Below are positions 46,337-57,345 of a DNA stretch of 64,000 nucleotides, piece after piece (position 1 is the stretch's first letter; each line of letters starts with the position of its first letter). The DNA lies in the NCBI RefSeq assembly GCF_022682495.2, contig NC_071399.1, positions 52,692,873 to 52,756,872 on the forward strand, written 5' to 3'. Position numbers and translations under genes: made by a program. This stretch comes from Desmodus rotundus (taxonomy: Eukaryota > Chordata > Mammalia > Chiroptera > Phyllostomidae). Under the pieces are notes generated by a model. The model did not search any database. It saw only the letters and a list, made by a program, of their open reading frames with translations, and was not told the DNA's origin.

Positions 46337-46703
46337 AGGAAGCTCAAGGAACTTAGTGAGAACTCTAAACCAAAAAAAAAAAAAAAAAGGCCCAGTCAGA
46401 AATGAATGAAATACTAGCCAAAATGAAGAATTTACAGGGTATAAGTAGCAGAGCAGACAATGCTGAGAATTAAAGCAGCTTTTTGGAATATAAAGAAACA
46501 AAAAATACCCCATGAGAAGGGCAAAAAGAAAACAGAATCCAGAAACTTGAGGACAGTGTAACAAGCCTCAGGGACAACTTCAAAAGTTCCAATATTCACA
46601 TTATACGGGTGCCGAAAGAGGAGAACAAGCAAGAAATTGAAAAGCTATTGAAAAAACGACCAAACTTTCCTAACCTGGTAAAGGAAATAACCATGCAAGT
46701 ACC
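46337..46703 (+). mobile_element. HAL1 copy D, right part
   Basis: Resumes exactly after the L1: AGGAAGCTCAAGGAACTTAG corresponds to copy C at about 35496. It includes decayed ORF1 (NIHIIRVPKEEN... near 46590) and stops at GAAATAACCATGCAAGTACC, i.e. before the C-terminal domain. The 3' third of the element is missing, so no poly(A) or target-site duplication can be matched. Confidence 0.85.
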
Positions 46704-48970
46704 ATGAGTAAAAATAGTAAACAGAAATCTAGGGTACATACACAATATCCATTTATGGGATTAAATGTTATTTTATACTAACAAAGAACAAATATTATTT
46801 AAAAATTCACTGGGTTAATAAAGCAGAATTTGACCATTAACATCCCTTACCCAAATTTGCAATATTCCTCCATTCCTCCATCCACTCAAAACTGAGGAAC
46901 TTATAAAGTCCTTGTCATTTTGTCAGAAACCTACCAACCCGAATTATTGTGGTATATTGCTGGAAACAGAAATCTGCATGTTTAAACTATCAGTTTTGGG
47001 GGGTATATCTAATCATTAACTATCCTTCTACAACCTACACAGGATATTGTTAACTGTAAAATTATATTCTAAGAATATATTATTGGTTGTGTCAAATATA
47101 ACCATAGAGTTTATTTAATATTTGTTCAGGATGAAAAGAATATAGGCAATTCTGTATTGAGCTAAAGCTTAAATATAGGGTCTAGCACAAATAACACCCC
47201 TTTTTTATTACAAAATCTTTTAATAGAAAATCAGAAGCATGTAATTCTGTAACATAACAATATCTCACTCAAGCACACCATGTGACATTTTAGGTGAAAT
47301 GTTCAAATTAAAACTATAAATTATTACACCCATATTATTACTCTACCAACCACACTGAAGCAAGCCTTACTTCTGCTGGACCCTATATAGTAACATACAT
47401 TTTTTAGGTAATTGCATCTTACTATGTTTATATAAAGTTAACCTTAGTATCAATTTTTTTAAGTAGTAAAACTCTTTTAGATAAATGAGGCTATTGTGAA
47501 TAACTTCCTGAAAAAAAATCCTGGTAGTTTTAAATATTTACACCTAAGCTAAGAACACACAAGCACTCTCATATACAACACTGAATAGCAGATGGGATCA
47601 TTTCCTAGGATGTGGTAGCAAAGAAAAAAAAGAACAGATTGTACTATTTCTGTTTGGACAGTAAAAAGATGAACAGCAAAGAACTTCTAAGAGATACCTG
47701 GGAATAAACAATTCAAAAATGTTCTTAAATCACTTTATAGTGCCAACATTTATAAACATATAAAGTGCATATATATATATAAAAATGTCTGTGTGGTCCT
47801 TTATATAAAATATTTACATAAATATGGTGACTTGTCTCACTAGGCCAACAGTGTTATTAAAGTTTGGTTACCAGTTCCTATATTGACTTCCCCTTAACTT
47901 GCTCTCAAATTTGGTTCTCTGCTGTGGTCACTGTTTCTACCTGGAATGCCCAGGCTGCTGCTCCCCTGTCCTCATGCTTCTTAAAATGGGGTGTAACACC
48001 CATTCCACTCTTTTTACTTTGTAGAATCCTTGAGAAAGTATGGTGGGTTTTTCTGGGATATTCTCTCTCCCTCTCTCTTTGCTTGTTTCATTTTCAGAAT
48101 TTCTTTCAAGCCTTTAAAGACAAAGACACCTGTCCTAACTCAGATGCCTTAGAAAACTGAGTCCCAGGCAGCAAGAGGGGAGAAAGGATTAACAGAAGAA
48201 AGACAATTAGAAGGGGGCCAGCCATGGATTCACAAACAGTTGCTCAGGGAAGCCACAGACATTCCACAGAAGCCTATAAGGGAGAGGGCTAGGGTCCATC
48301 CCTACATCTGGTGGCTCCAGATGGGCTGGGTTAAGACACCTCTTAACCTTGGCAGAGTCCCTGGCTTCCACTCCCATCCCCCACCCACAGGGCTGCCCTG
48401 CCAGGCAGCACCAGGTGAGATGGTGCTGTGGCATTTGTATAACTCTATTATTTTTAACATTTCTCCATTTGAGTCTCACAGCTGATTAAAGTAAGATGAG
48501 GATGGCACATCACAGTTAACAAATGGAACAGTTTCGGCAACCCCTCAATTTCATACTGCTACTTAGGGGTTTCACTGCCCCTTTCCAGGCCTCCCTCTCC
48601 CCCCACTTAAGATGCAAGTTCCTTGAAGAAAAAGCAAATCTTTTGGGATGGGGCAGGGGGCTTCTCAAACACTTTAAATGCTGACAACTGGCATAATATT
48701 TACTAACAGGACCATCTTTAAACACCCTTATTTAAATTCTTTAATTTTTAAAATTTTCCATGATCCTAAGTTATGTTTTCATAGAACCAGAGTACTAAAG
48801 TACTACATAATTTCAGGTAAATTACTCATATGGCTCTAGTTAAAGTTGAAATTTCTAGGCTTTTTCCCAGACCAAAATAAGGAATAAAGTCTGGGCAGTC
48901 TCCAGCATAAATGCTATCAATTCTCCTTTATCCCAAAGACCTAGAACTGATGCTCATTTTCACACTCTTC
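46704..48970. other. Intronic sequence, nothing named
   Basis: AT-rich to about 47850, with a TATATATA tract near 47770. From 47860 to 48500 it becomes more GC-rich, with a 98-codon and two overlapping ORFs, but I see no splice-bounded exon or known family. Confidence 0.5.
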
Positions 48971-48982
48971 AAAAGAATTTCA
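48971..48982 (+). repeat. Left target-site duplication of HAL1 copy E plus transduced flank
   Basis: AAAAGAATTTCA, identical to 52456-52467, i.e. not at the end of the HAL1 but 1.6 kb beyond it. The junction TTC|AAAAG is an L1 endonuclease-type site. Confidence 0.85.
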
Positions 48983-50843
48983 GAGAACCAAGATGGCGGC
49001 ATAGGTAGACACACTGCGCCTCCTCGCACAACCAGAACTGACAGAAAATCAAACAGCAAGGGGGTCCAACACCAAGGAAATACAAAATAAACATTTATCC
49101 AGACTGGTAGGAGGGGTGGAGAGGGGCTCCGGGGTGGAGAGGACTCGCGTGGCTGTGGCGGGACCAAGACTGGCTGGAGAAGTGTGGGATGAATGGGGCA
49201 GGTAGTCTGACCACTAGCAGCCCCTGCGGCCCCACATTGGCGCACAGATAAACCAAGAGGGCCGGACTCAGAGTGGCAGAGAGCGGGGCAGGCTGAGCAG
49301 TGGGTAGCACCCCGCGGCCCCACATTTGCACACAGATAAACCGGGCGAACAGCGGGGATCGAAGCAGACCTCGCAACCCAGGGCTCCAGCTCAGGGAAAT
49401 AAAGCCTCAAACCTCTGATTGAAAACGCCCGTGGGGGTTGGGGCGGCAGCAGGAGAGACTCCCAGCCTCACAGGAGAGGTTGTTGGAGAGACCCACAGGG
49501 GCCTAGAGTGTGCACAGGCCCACCCACTCAGGAACCAGCACCAGAGGGGCCCAGTTTGATTTTGGGTAGCGGAGTGAAAGGTTGAAATACGGAGGAGAGT
49601 GAGGCAGGCGCCATTGCTCCCTCTCAGCCCCTCCCCCAAGTACAGCATCACAGCGCAGCGACCAGCGTTTACCCCGCCACAGGGAACACCTAAGGCTCCG
49701 CCCCTTAAAGTGACAGACGCCCCAAGACCAAAAAAAAAAAAAAAAAAAAAGGCCCAAATGACAGAACACTTCAAAGCTCCAGAAAAAATACAACTAAGTG
49801 AGGAAGAGATAGCCAACCTATCGGATGCACAGTTCAAAACACTGGTTATCAAGATGCTCACAGAATTGGTTGAATCTATTCGAAAAACAGATGAAAAAAT
49901 GAAACCTATGCTAAGAGAAACAAAGGAAAATGTACAGGGAACCAATAGTGATGCGAAGGAAACTGGGACTCAAATCAATGGTGTGGACCAGAAGGAAGAA
50001 AGAAACATCCAACCAGAAAAGAATGAAGAAACAAGAACTCGGAAAAATGAGGAGAGGCTTAGGAACCTCCAGGACATCTTGAAACGTTTCAACATCTGAA
50101 TTACAGGGGTGCCAGAAGGAGAAGAGGAAGAACAAAAAATTGAAAACTTATTGGAACAAATAATGAAGGAGAACTTCCCTAATCTGGCAAAGGAGACTTC
50201 CAGGAAGTCCAGGAAGCTCAGAGAGTCCCAAAGAAGCTGGACCCAAGGAGGAACACACCAAGGCACATCATCATTACATTACCCAAGATTAAACGCAAGG
50301 ACCTACATCCAAGATTACTGTACCCAGCAAAGCTATCATTCAGAATGGAAGGGAAGATAAAGTGCTTCTCAGATAAGGTCAAGTTAAAGAAGTTCATCAT
50401 CACCAAGCCCTTATTATATGAAATGTTAAAGGGAGTTACCTAAGAAAAAGAAGATCAAAACTAGGAACAGTAAAAATGACAGCAAACTCACAGTTATTAA
50501 CGACCACACCTAAAACAAAAACAAGAGCAAACTAGGCAAACAACTAGAACAGGAACAGAACCATAGAGATGGAGATCACATGGAGGGTTGTCAATAGGGG
50601 AGTGGGAGGGGGAGAGGGGGGGAAAGGCACAGAGAATAAGTAGCATAAATGATAGGTGGAAAATAGGGGGAGGGTAAGAAGAGTGTAGGAAATGTAGAAG
50701 CCAAAGAACTTATAAGTATGACCCATGGACATGAACTATAGGGGGGAATGTGGGAGGGAGGGGGTGGGCAGGATGGAGTGGAGTGGGGGGGGAATGGGAT
50801 AACTGTAATAGCATAATCAATAAATATATTTAAAAAAAAAAAA
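48983..50843 (+). mobile_element. HAL1-type ORF1-only L1 derivative, copy E
   Basis: Starts GAGAACCAAGATGGCGGCAT. The GC-rich leader contains two tandem 90-bp units (landmark GGGGCAGG at 49195 and 49285). A poly(A) run (49730-49750) precedes ORF1 at 49758-50443. The 3' region is GGGAGGGAGGGGGTGGGCAG, then AACTGTAATAGCATAATCAA, AATAAA and 13 A's. It is closest to copy F (same family and same duplication). There is no target-site duplication at this internal poly(A); the matching repeat is at 52456. Confidence 0.92.
49758..50443 (+). pseudogene. Broken HAL1 ORF1, copy E
   Basis: Begins MTEHFKAPEKIQLSEEEIAN. The frame is open to a TGA at 50097-50099 in the Arg codon of NIRITGVPEG. It then continues VPEGEEEEQKIENLLEQIMK until a 4-bp deletion near 50191. 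A further 141-bp (47-codon, in-frame) deletion at about 50294 removes the end of the RRM-linked region and most of the C-terminal domain relative to copy F (61891-62031). The end LLYEMLKGVT is retained. It cannot make a working ORF1p. Confidence 0.88.
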
Positions 50844-50854
50844 AGAAGAAGGAA

Positions 50855-50962
50855 TGCCGTACTCTGTGAATATGCTAAAAGCCATGGGAGTGTCCAGCTC
50901 AGTGGGTAAATTGTATGACATATGAATTAGATCTCAGTAAAGCTGTTAAAAATAAAAAGAGA
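50855..50962 (+). repeat. Old L1 3' end inside the transduced block
   Basis: TGTGAATATGCTAAAAGCCA, GTGGGTAAATTGTATGACAT, TCAGTAAAGCTGTTAAAAAT: the terminus of an L1M-type 3' UTR. Confidence 0.7.
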
Positions 50963-51275
50963 AGGGGTTGGGGGTCCCGGAAAAGATCCAAGCCCCCACA
51001 ACAGGTGCAGAGGAGCCTGGCACCTTCGGAAGAAGCCCAGGTGGCCAGAGCCAGTAGAGCCAGCAGAAGTGGCTGGGTACATACGTCAGACCGCACAGGG
51101 ACCTCAAGGCCATGAGGGACTTTGGTCTCTTTCTCTAGAGCAACAAGGACACCGAAGAGCTTTACAGCTGGGTCCGACCTGATGAAATTTGCATTTTGTA
51201 AAAGTCGCTCTGGATGACATGTGGCAAAAGGAGTGGAGACGGGCAGAGTGGGAATGTGCACAGTTCAGAAGAGTT

Positions 51276-51476
51276 TGGCCCTGGCTGTGGCTCAGTGGAC
51301 TGAGCACCAGCCTGCGAACTAGAAGGCCTCAGGTTCGATTCCTGGTCAGGGCACATGCCTGGGTTTCAGGCCAGGCCTCCTGTTGGGGAGTGTGCAGGGC
51401 AACTGATTGCCATTTTTCTCCCTCTCTTTCTCCCTCCCTTGCCCTCTCTCTCAAAATAAATAATTTTTTTTTTTTT
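51276..51476 (+). mobile_element. Ves-type SINE inside the transduced block
   Basis: TTGGCCCTGGCTGTGGCTCA with box A, GGTTCGATTCCTGGTCAGGG (box B), GCACATGCCTGGGTTTCAGG, a TTTTTCTCCCTCTCTTTC tail region and CAAAATAAATAATTTTTT. Plus orientation. Confidence 0.9.
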
Positions 51477-51869
51477 TTTAAGAAGCAACATTTGTTGTGA
51501 GCTGGAGAGAGGTGAGGGGCTTGCTCAGGAATGACAGCGTGGGGACTGGGCTGAGCACACAGACTGGGAGAGACATCCAGCTGGTCCCACTCTGTCCACG
51601 CTCCACTGCCCCGAGCGAATGCCAGCCACGCTGCCAGGCCCCCAGTTGCCACCCAGGGGGATGACTGTGGCCACTTGGGACACAAAGCTGCTCTGCTCTC
51701 ACTTGTTGCGTGTGCTCCTTCCGAAGAGACTGCACCCGTTTGTTTTAAAATTAATATTCCCAAAGGACACTGGGGGTGGCAGTGGGAATTGGTGTCGCCT
51801 TTCTGAGGACCATGTGGCAGCATATTGGAAAAGAGTTTAGGAAATGAACTACTGAGGCAGATCGCTGTG

Positions 51870-52375
51870 ACAAGGGCCCCTGTGACTCCACCTCCCTGCG
51901 GCCATGACCCTTGGCACGTGCTCCACCCATCAGGAGACAGAGTCTGTTTCCCCACCCTCCTGAACTGGGCGGGCCCTGGGGCTTGTTTTGGATAATAGAA
52001 TGTGGCAAAAGCAGTATCCTGTGAGTTCAGAGTCTGGGCCTTGCAGCTTCTGCTCTTGTGCTCTGGGAATGCTGGGTCCCCGAGGGGCAGCCCCAGGCCG
52101 GCCTGCTGGGGGCAAGAGGCCATGTGAGGAAAAACCGAGGAACTCGGTGAGTGCCAGAAATATGAGCCGGGCCACCTGGAAGCTTCCAGGCCAGTGGACC
52201 CTCCAGCTGCATGCAGCCCCGTGAGTGACTTCAGAAGGGGGTCACCCTGCAGGGGATTTATTTCTCCAGCCATTTCTCCCTTAGAATCATAGGAACTAAT
52301 TAATTGTTGTTTTAAGCCACTGCATTGGTGGGGGGGGGGGGGGTATCTCCCAGCAATAGATACTGAAGAAATACT
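51870..52375 (+). mobile_element. MLT1-like LTR inside the transduced block
   Basis: GACAGAGTCTGTTTCCCCAC, TGAACTGGGCGGGCCCTGGG, GGATAATAGAATGTGGCAAA, CTTGCAGCTTCTGCTCTTGT, GTTGTTTTAAGCCACTGCAT, CCAGCAATAGATACTGAAG: MLT1 landmarks in order. A G-run (52330-52342) interrupts the end. Confidence 0.85.
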
Positions 52376-52416
52376 TACTCTTTTAATTACACAAATCCAC
52401 TTTAGGTATTCATACC

Positions 52417-52422
52417 AATAAA
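52417..52422 (+). terminator. Polyadenylation signal of the transduced transcript
   Basis: AATAAA 19 bases before the second poly(A) and the distant target-site duplication. This is the site presumably used when the HAL1 transcript ran on past its own signal. Confidence 0.7.
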
Positions 52423-52455
52423 AACAAAATCCACAACATAAAAAAAAAAAAAAAA

Positions 52456-52467
52456 AAAAGAATTTCA
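52456..52467 (+). repeat. Right target-site duplication of copy E plus transduced flank
   Basis: AAAAGAATTTCA, identical to 48971-48982, directly after the 52441-52459 poly(A). Confidence 0.85.
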
Positions 52468-54289
52468 ACAAGCCCTATGCTGACCCCTAGGGATATTTAA
52501 GCCAAACAAACAAAAGACTGGGGGATCTAGTAGGGAAACAGATGTAAATCAACAATACAATGTCTAAGTGTAAAGAAAGCGGACTACAGAGGACTACTGA
52601 TGCCCACAGGAGGGACACCGAACCCCCGGGAGAGGTATTACCACGGAGTGTCCTCTTAACAAACAGAGCGCATTCCAGAACCTGGTGAAATGATTTAAAA
52701 ATATCAATGTGACTCCTTGTTACAAGTCAGCATTATTTTATATATATTAATTCTACTGCAGGACAAGCATTGCGATCCAATTATTTGTGACATCAAACAA
52801 AAACACTGTACCATAAAGCTTAAAAAATTGGGCTTCTGCCCTGGAATTGTATTAACAATGGGGAGCAAGTATAATAATAAAACAGAAACTGATGGCTGGA
52901 CATAATTTCAAATAATAAGGCAAAGAGTACAAGAAAAATATTAAAGAATATAAAAATCATAAGAACATGGTGCAGCTCATTAAAAATACAGCTGAAAGGT
53001 ATAGAAAAATATTTCAAAAAGTAGCTTATTTTGTGCTCTTATTGCTAGTAATAAAAATATAATGTTTAAGAACTCAGTCCAAAAGCCAACTAGATGGGGC
53101 TGAGCAAGGGAGGCAAGTGTGGGTTATGAAGCAGGTAGTCAAGGCGGTAGTGAAGGTCTGTCTCCACATAGCCTTGTTCAGAGCATGGTATGTGACACCC
53201 AGCCCACAGGAGGTATTGGAGCCCGGGGCGGTGAGAGTGGGGTGAGGACAGCAATCATGGGGGAGAAGGGATAGAAGCAAACAAAGAGCGTTGATATGAT
53301 CTAAATGTTTCTTCTTCTATCTTAATCCAATAGAATTAGGATAAAAATATCTAGTTAGAATGTGAGCTGCAACAGTAGTTTAGGATTATTGCATCACCAT
53401 TCTAAGTGCCTTTCCTGATTCCAGCCTTGCTTCCTTCCAATCCTCTCTCTACAGCTAAAGTGCACTATTTATTTCTTTAACAGAGAAATATTTTTGGAAA
53501 AAAACGAATAAAAAAGTAAAAGATAATAGCCTTTTATATTCCCATCATGAGGAATTAAGCAGTATGAACATCTTGTCATGCTTTCTTTTTTTTATTTGCT
53601 TGAACTAAAATCACTGTATTGCTTTTGCAAAAATAAATACTATACCAGCAATTGTACAGAATCAAAATAAATGCGGTAAAGTCCTGTATCAGCAAGGTTT
53701 CAATCTAGGAAATAAAACATTTTTGTTATTTTAAACAGAAAGAGTTTTAATTCGGGGAACTAGGTCCTTAAAAATCCGGGAGAGGTGAGGAGAGCAAAAA
53801 TCAAAAGCTGGTGCGGGACTGTGTTAAGGTGCCATCGGGGGTTCCAGGGGCCGCAGCTGCTACAGCTGCCTCACACCTGCAAGCACTTTCAGGACGGGGG
53901 CACGGGTATTTTTTTAGTTCTTTTAGGTTTGAGAGTGTCTGCCTGTTGCCTTTTTTGCATGAATAATTCAGCCGAATATAATCTCCAGTCTCATTTTCCT
54001 TTCCTCCAAATTTTGTTCTATTGTTTTATTACTTTGCTTTTGCTTTTATTATTATTTATTAATAGTAAATAATTATTTATCCTTGAAGTAATGGTTTAGT
54101 TTTCACTGTAACCAAATAGAAAATTTTCTATTTAACACTGTAATTTAGATTTCTTTATCCTCACCTACTGGTGTTGTTTTCCTTTATGCTTTCTGACATA
54201 TACATTCCATACAATAACTAGTGTTTCTCATATTAAATGTAACAATATTAGAGAAGGCATTTAACTTTTCAGTTCTAGATTTACTACGT
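52468..54289. other. Intronic sequence, nothing named
   Basis: AT-rich with scattered short ORFs. A G/C-richer patch at about 53760-53900 (GGCCGCAGCTGCTACAGCTG) has no recognised family. No exon. Confidence 0.5.
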
Positions 54290-54425
54290 ACCTTATGAGA
54301 GGCTGAGTTTCCTACCATAGAGGTGGATGGGCACTTGAATGAAATGAGTTTCTGTCCTCTGGGACAAAGGGCTGGAATACGTGACCTTTAAGTTCCCTTC
54401 CAGCTCTGGTATTTCTTGATTAGTA
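54290..54425 (+). repeat. L3/CR1-like remnant
   Basis: Ends GACCTTTAAGTTCCCTTCCA, GCTCTGGTATTTCTTGATT, like the 3' end of L3/CR1 (…CCTTCCAGCTCTAAAATTCTATGATT). Confidence 0.5.
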
Positions 54426-54829
54426 TTTTGTGACTTCCAGTAATAGTCCATAATTAGGCTGTATTTTGGTGAAATTATTTGGTAATTGTGTTTGATGTAA
54501 TAAAAATGAATGATTTCGGTTCTTCATAATCTTTTGAAAACTAATGTCTGAATCTACTCATCTTTCAGAAACCTTCCACTAGGAGGTTCAGATTCTAGGA
54601 AGGCTACCAAAATGGACTATTGTAAAGGTCAGGTCTGCAATATTAAGTTATAACAGAATCCTTTATAACTGTTTTTTTTCCTGCCCTGCATTTTTTTAAA
54701 GTCTGAAATCTCCAGATTTCTGAGCATTTTTCATAAAGTCTACCCACTTTAGTTATTATTTAAATTTTCCTTAGAAAAGGCTTCATGTAAGATTTTATTT
54801 GGAAAAATAAAAGGGCTTTCTTGAATTTA

Positions 54830-54960
54830 ACAGGTCAGAACCATGAATCTAATTTAGATCCCTTTCTTCATAGGTGAGGAAAGTAAGAATCAGAGAAGCA
54901 GTTAAGAATTTGGCACAACCTGTAAATCAGAGGGTTTAAGTCCTAACTTTTATGCTTCTA
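54830..54960 (-). repeat. MIR SINE
   Basis: TCATAGGTGAGGAAAGTAAG, AATCAGAGAAGCAGTTAAGA, ATTTGGCACAACCTGTAAAT: reverse strand of MIR. Confidence 0.7.
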
Positions 54961-55105
54961 CCGTGGAAAACAGAGACTCAGATCACTCTTTATTCAAAAT
55001 TTACCATTTATATATACATATTTAAAATGCTACAGATAACTTTTTTTAAAATAAGGACCGCAGTATTTGCCAAATGGATTTTCTAATTTCATCATTCTTT
55101 CTCTA

Positions 55106-55212
55106 CAGGGTGGGACAAAAGTAGGTTTACAGTTGTTCATAAGGAAAAATAATACAAGAATCAACTGTGTTTTGCATACTGACAACTGTAAGCCTACTTC
55201 TGCCTGACCCCG
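55106..55212. mobile_element. Mariner-type miniature inverted-repeat element
   Basis: Starts CAGGGTGGGACAAAAGTAGG and ends with its imperfect inverted complement (GTAAGCCTACTTCTGCC...CCCCG): about 31-bp terminal inverted repeats around a short AT-rich centre. It is flanked by TA on both sides (55104-55105 and 55213-55214), the Tc1/mariner target duplication. At 107 bp it is too short to code for a transposase. Confidence 0.9.
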
Positions 55213-55214
55213 TA

Positions 55215-56085
55215 TTTTTTAGTTGCCATTCTGCTAAGGAAATGCTTTCTCTTCTCCCCATTTATTTTTAGGTTTATTTTTGTGTATATCAGTGCAGACT
55301 TATGACTTCCTATTTTACTCAGTGGGTTATATGCCTTACTGTTACTTGTTTCAATACCCAAGTTATCTTAGTTCACCGAGTAGGTACCCTTTTAGGTTGG
55401 TTTGTATGTTCTCTGATATGTCACCATCATTCTTAAGCACGTCTTTACTTTCTGGCATAATGAGATATCCCACGTTCATCTGTTCTTTCCTTTCTCCTTG
55501 AAATAAGCCCCTTCTCCAAGGAGCCCTAGTTCCTTTAAACAGAGAAAAGTGTTTGGAAACCAAGATCTGAGCATTACGTGTGCTCACGGCACTGAAGTGG
55601 CACTTTTCTCAGCCTCCCTCAGCAGCCAGAAGTACATACGCATTTATGTCTTTATTTATTTCTGTATTCATTCAAATTGAAAACCATGATTTCACATGGG
55701 CACCCTTGATTTCAATCCAGTACTACAAGGTATGTTTAACATTTCTCTCTTCTCAGTGAGAAACCCCATTCTTATTATCCTCAGTATGTATATACATGTG
55801 TGTATATATACACACATATATAACAAATACAACCAATCTAAAAGCAACAGGAAAAATGTCTGAACTGAAGTGCCAAAAGAGAGTGAATAACCATTGTGGA
55901 GAAAGAGAAGGTAGTACATAATTGTATATTTTATAATGAAGAAAAACTTCAGGGACTTTTGTTTTAAAAGGATAGAAGTCTCACCTACAAACCACCAAAA
56001 CAAAAACCTATATGCACATACGTTTTGAAACACAGAAAATATTCTAATAACCTATAACTTCTTTCTCAGTGCTATAGAAACTTGA
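55215..56085. other. Intronic sequence with TA/CA microsatellite
   Basis: A TGTATATA...ACACACATATATA tract at about 55790-55820. No exon or named repeat. Confidence 0.6.
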
Positions 56086-56104
56086 GCTATACCAAATTAT
56101 TTTT
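56086..56104 (+). repeat. Left target-site duplication of Ves SINE
   Basis: GCTATACCAAATTATTTT also occurs at 56339-56356, an 18-bp perfect match. Confidence 0.9.
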
Positions 56105-56338
56105 ATTTATTTATTTATTTATTATTTTAAAATCCTTAACCAAGGACATTTTTTCATTGCTTTAAAGGAGAGAGGGATGGTGGGAGAGGGAGACAGACAT
56201 CATTGTGAGAGAGAAACATCGACTGGGTGCCTTCTCATACACACCCACAACCTGAGTGTATGCCCAGACCAGGAATCAAACCTGTGACCTTTTGGTCTAC
56301 AGGACAATGCTCCAACCAACTTAGTCACATGCGCTAAG
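56105..56338 (-). mobile_element. Ves-type SINE (bat tRNA-derived)
   Basis: On the minus strand: GCCTTAGCGCATGTGACTAA, GTTGGTTGGAGCATTGTCC, AGACCAAAAGGTCACAGGTT, TGATTCCTGGTCTGGGCATA, then CGATGTTTCTCTCTCACAAT and a long A/TAAA tail (plus 56105-56130). Bounded by an 18-bp target-site duplication. The leading CCCTGGC is missing; it appears to be a diverged subfamily. Confidence 0.85.
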
Positions 56339-56751
56339 GCTATACCAAATTATTTTAAGTAGCAGACTCTTGGAAGAATTGCACTGTCACATATGAATCG
56401 CACATTTTTTAAACCTGTATTCTATTGCTTATGTATTCTTGGAAAAGAGCCATAAACTACTTATGATAAAACAATCAAACTCTCAACATTAAATGTTAAA
56501 ATTCTATGGTCACAGGAAATAGAAACAAAGTTAAAATAGAGTCAACTGTGGAGAAAACATGGTTAACCTAAATGTAAAAATAGCAGTAACAGTTCTACAA
56601 AATAGGTAGTAAAAAAGGTTATGTTTTCTTACAAAACACTTTACTGATACAAATATGATGGAGGTTGATTTTTCTCTCCTCTCTTTAGTTGGTCATTGTC
56701 CAAAAGGCAGGTGCAGAAAGTTCCCATGACAGGCAATAGAAAATAAATTAT

Positions 56752-56906
56752 AAGGTCCATCAAGGAACATGTATAAAGGACACACGAACAAAGCCAAAGT
56801 GGGTAGGTTCAAGGGTGGGAGGTGGGATGGATGGGTGGGGCTGGGGGCTGAGATGGGGTGAAAATGGAGACAACTGTACTTGAACAATAAAAATAAAGAA
56901 AGAAAT
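56752..56906 (+). mobile_element. L1 3'-UTR fragment (severely 5'-truncated)
   Basis: ATAAAGGACACACGAACAAA resembles the nested L1 at 46177; it then has a G-rich stretch, ACAACTGTACTTGAACAATA and AAAATAAAG. Flanks AAATAAATTAT (left) and AAAGAAATTAT (right) may be the target-site duplication. Confidence 0.75.
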
Positions 56907-56969
56907 TATGTTAGTACATATTATACATTTATATATACCATACATTAAATTCTTTTTCACAAGTAATAA

Positions 56970-57345
56970 TTGTCTTAGTCTGTTCAGGCTCCTATAACCA
57001 AATACTGTAGACTGGGTGGCTTATAAACAAGAGAAAATTTATGTCTCACAGTTCCGGAGGCTGGGAAGTCTGAGAACAAGATGCCAGCAGCTTCAGTGTC
57101 TGGTGAGGGCCCGCTTCCTGGTTCATAGATGGCTATCTTTTCACAGTGTCCTCTGATGGCGGAAGGGACAAGGGACAAGGGACATTTCTGGTATCCCTCT
57201 TATAAGGGTACTAATCCCATTCATAAGGGCTTACCCTCACAACCTAATCACCTCCCAAAGGCCTCACCTCCTAGTACCATCATCATGGGGGTTAGGTTTC
57301 AACATAAGAGTTTTGGAAGGAACACAAACACTCAGCCTATAGTAA
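56970..57345 (-). mobile_element. MST-type LTR (ERVL-MaLR)
   Basis: TTGTCTTAGTCTGTTCAGGC, AGACTGGGTGGCTTATAAAC, TCACAGTTCCGGAGGCTGGG, GTCTGGTGAGGGCCCGCTTC, GTTCATAGATGGC, CACAACCTAATCACCTCCCA: MSTA/MSTB reverse strand, complete. Confidence 0.92.

Larger units (their letters stand above)
50844..52455 (+). mobile_element. 3'-transduced flanking DNA carried by HAL1 copy E
   Basis: This 1.6-kb block lies between the HAL1's own tail and a second poly(A) (about 52441-52459). AATAAA at 52417-52422 is 19 bases before that poly(A). The target-site duplication follows immediately (52456-52467). Contents: an old L1 3' end, a purine/GC-rich unique segment, a Ves SINE, another unique segment and an MLT1-like LTR. 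The arrangement fits read-through of the HAL1's weak polyadenylation site at a donor locus and joint reinsertion here. The donor locus is not in this window. Confidence 0.8.

Noticed and set aside
48928..49945. Minus-strand ORFs of 160 and 184 codons, with counterparts at 60561-61537
   Set aside because: They are antisense to the GC-rich leader and ORF1 start of HAL1 copies E and F. Their similarity to each other reflects the repeat, not a gene family.
50830..50850. Target-site duplication directly after HAL1 copy E's own tail
   Set aside because: AAAAGAAGAAGG matches the left flank for only AAAAGAA, which any A-rich tail followed by GAA would give. The full 12-bp match is at 52456.
51329..52471. 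380-codon minus-strand ORF as a protein-coding gene
   Set aside because: It runs antisense through a Ves SINE, an MLT1 LTR and poly(A)/poly(T) runs (Phe and Lys tracts at its ends). Openness is due to GC-rich repeat sequence.
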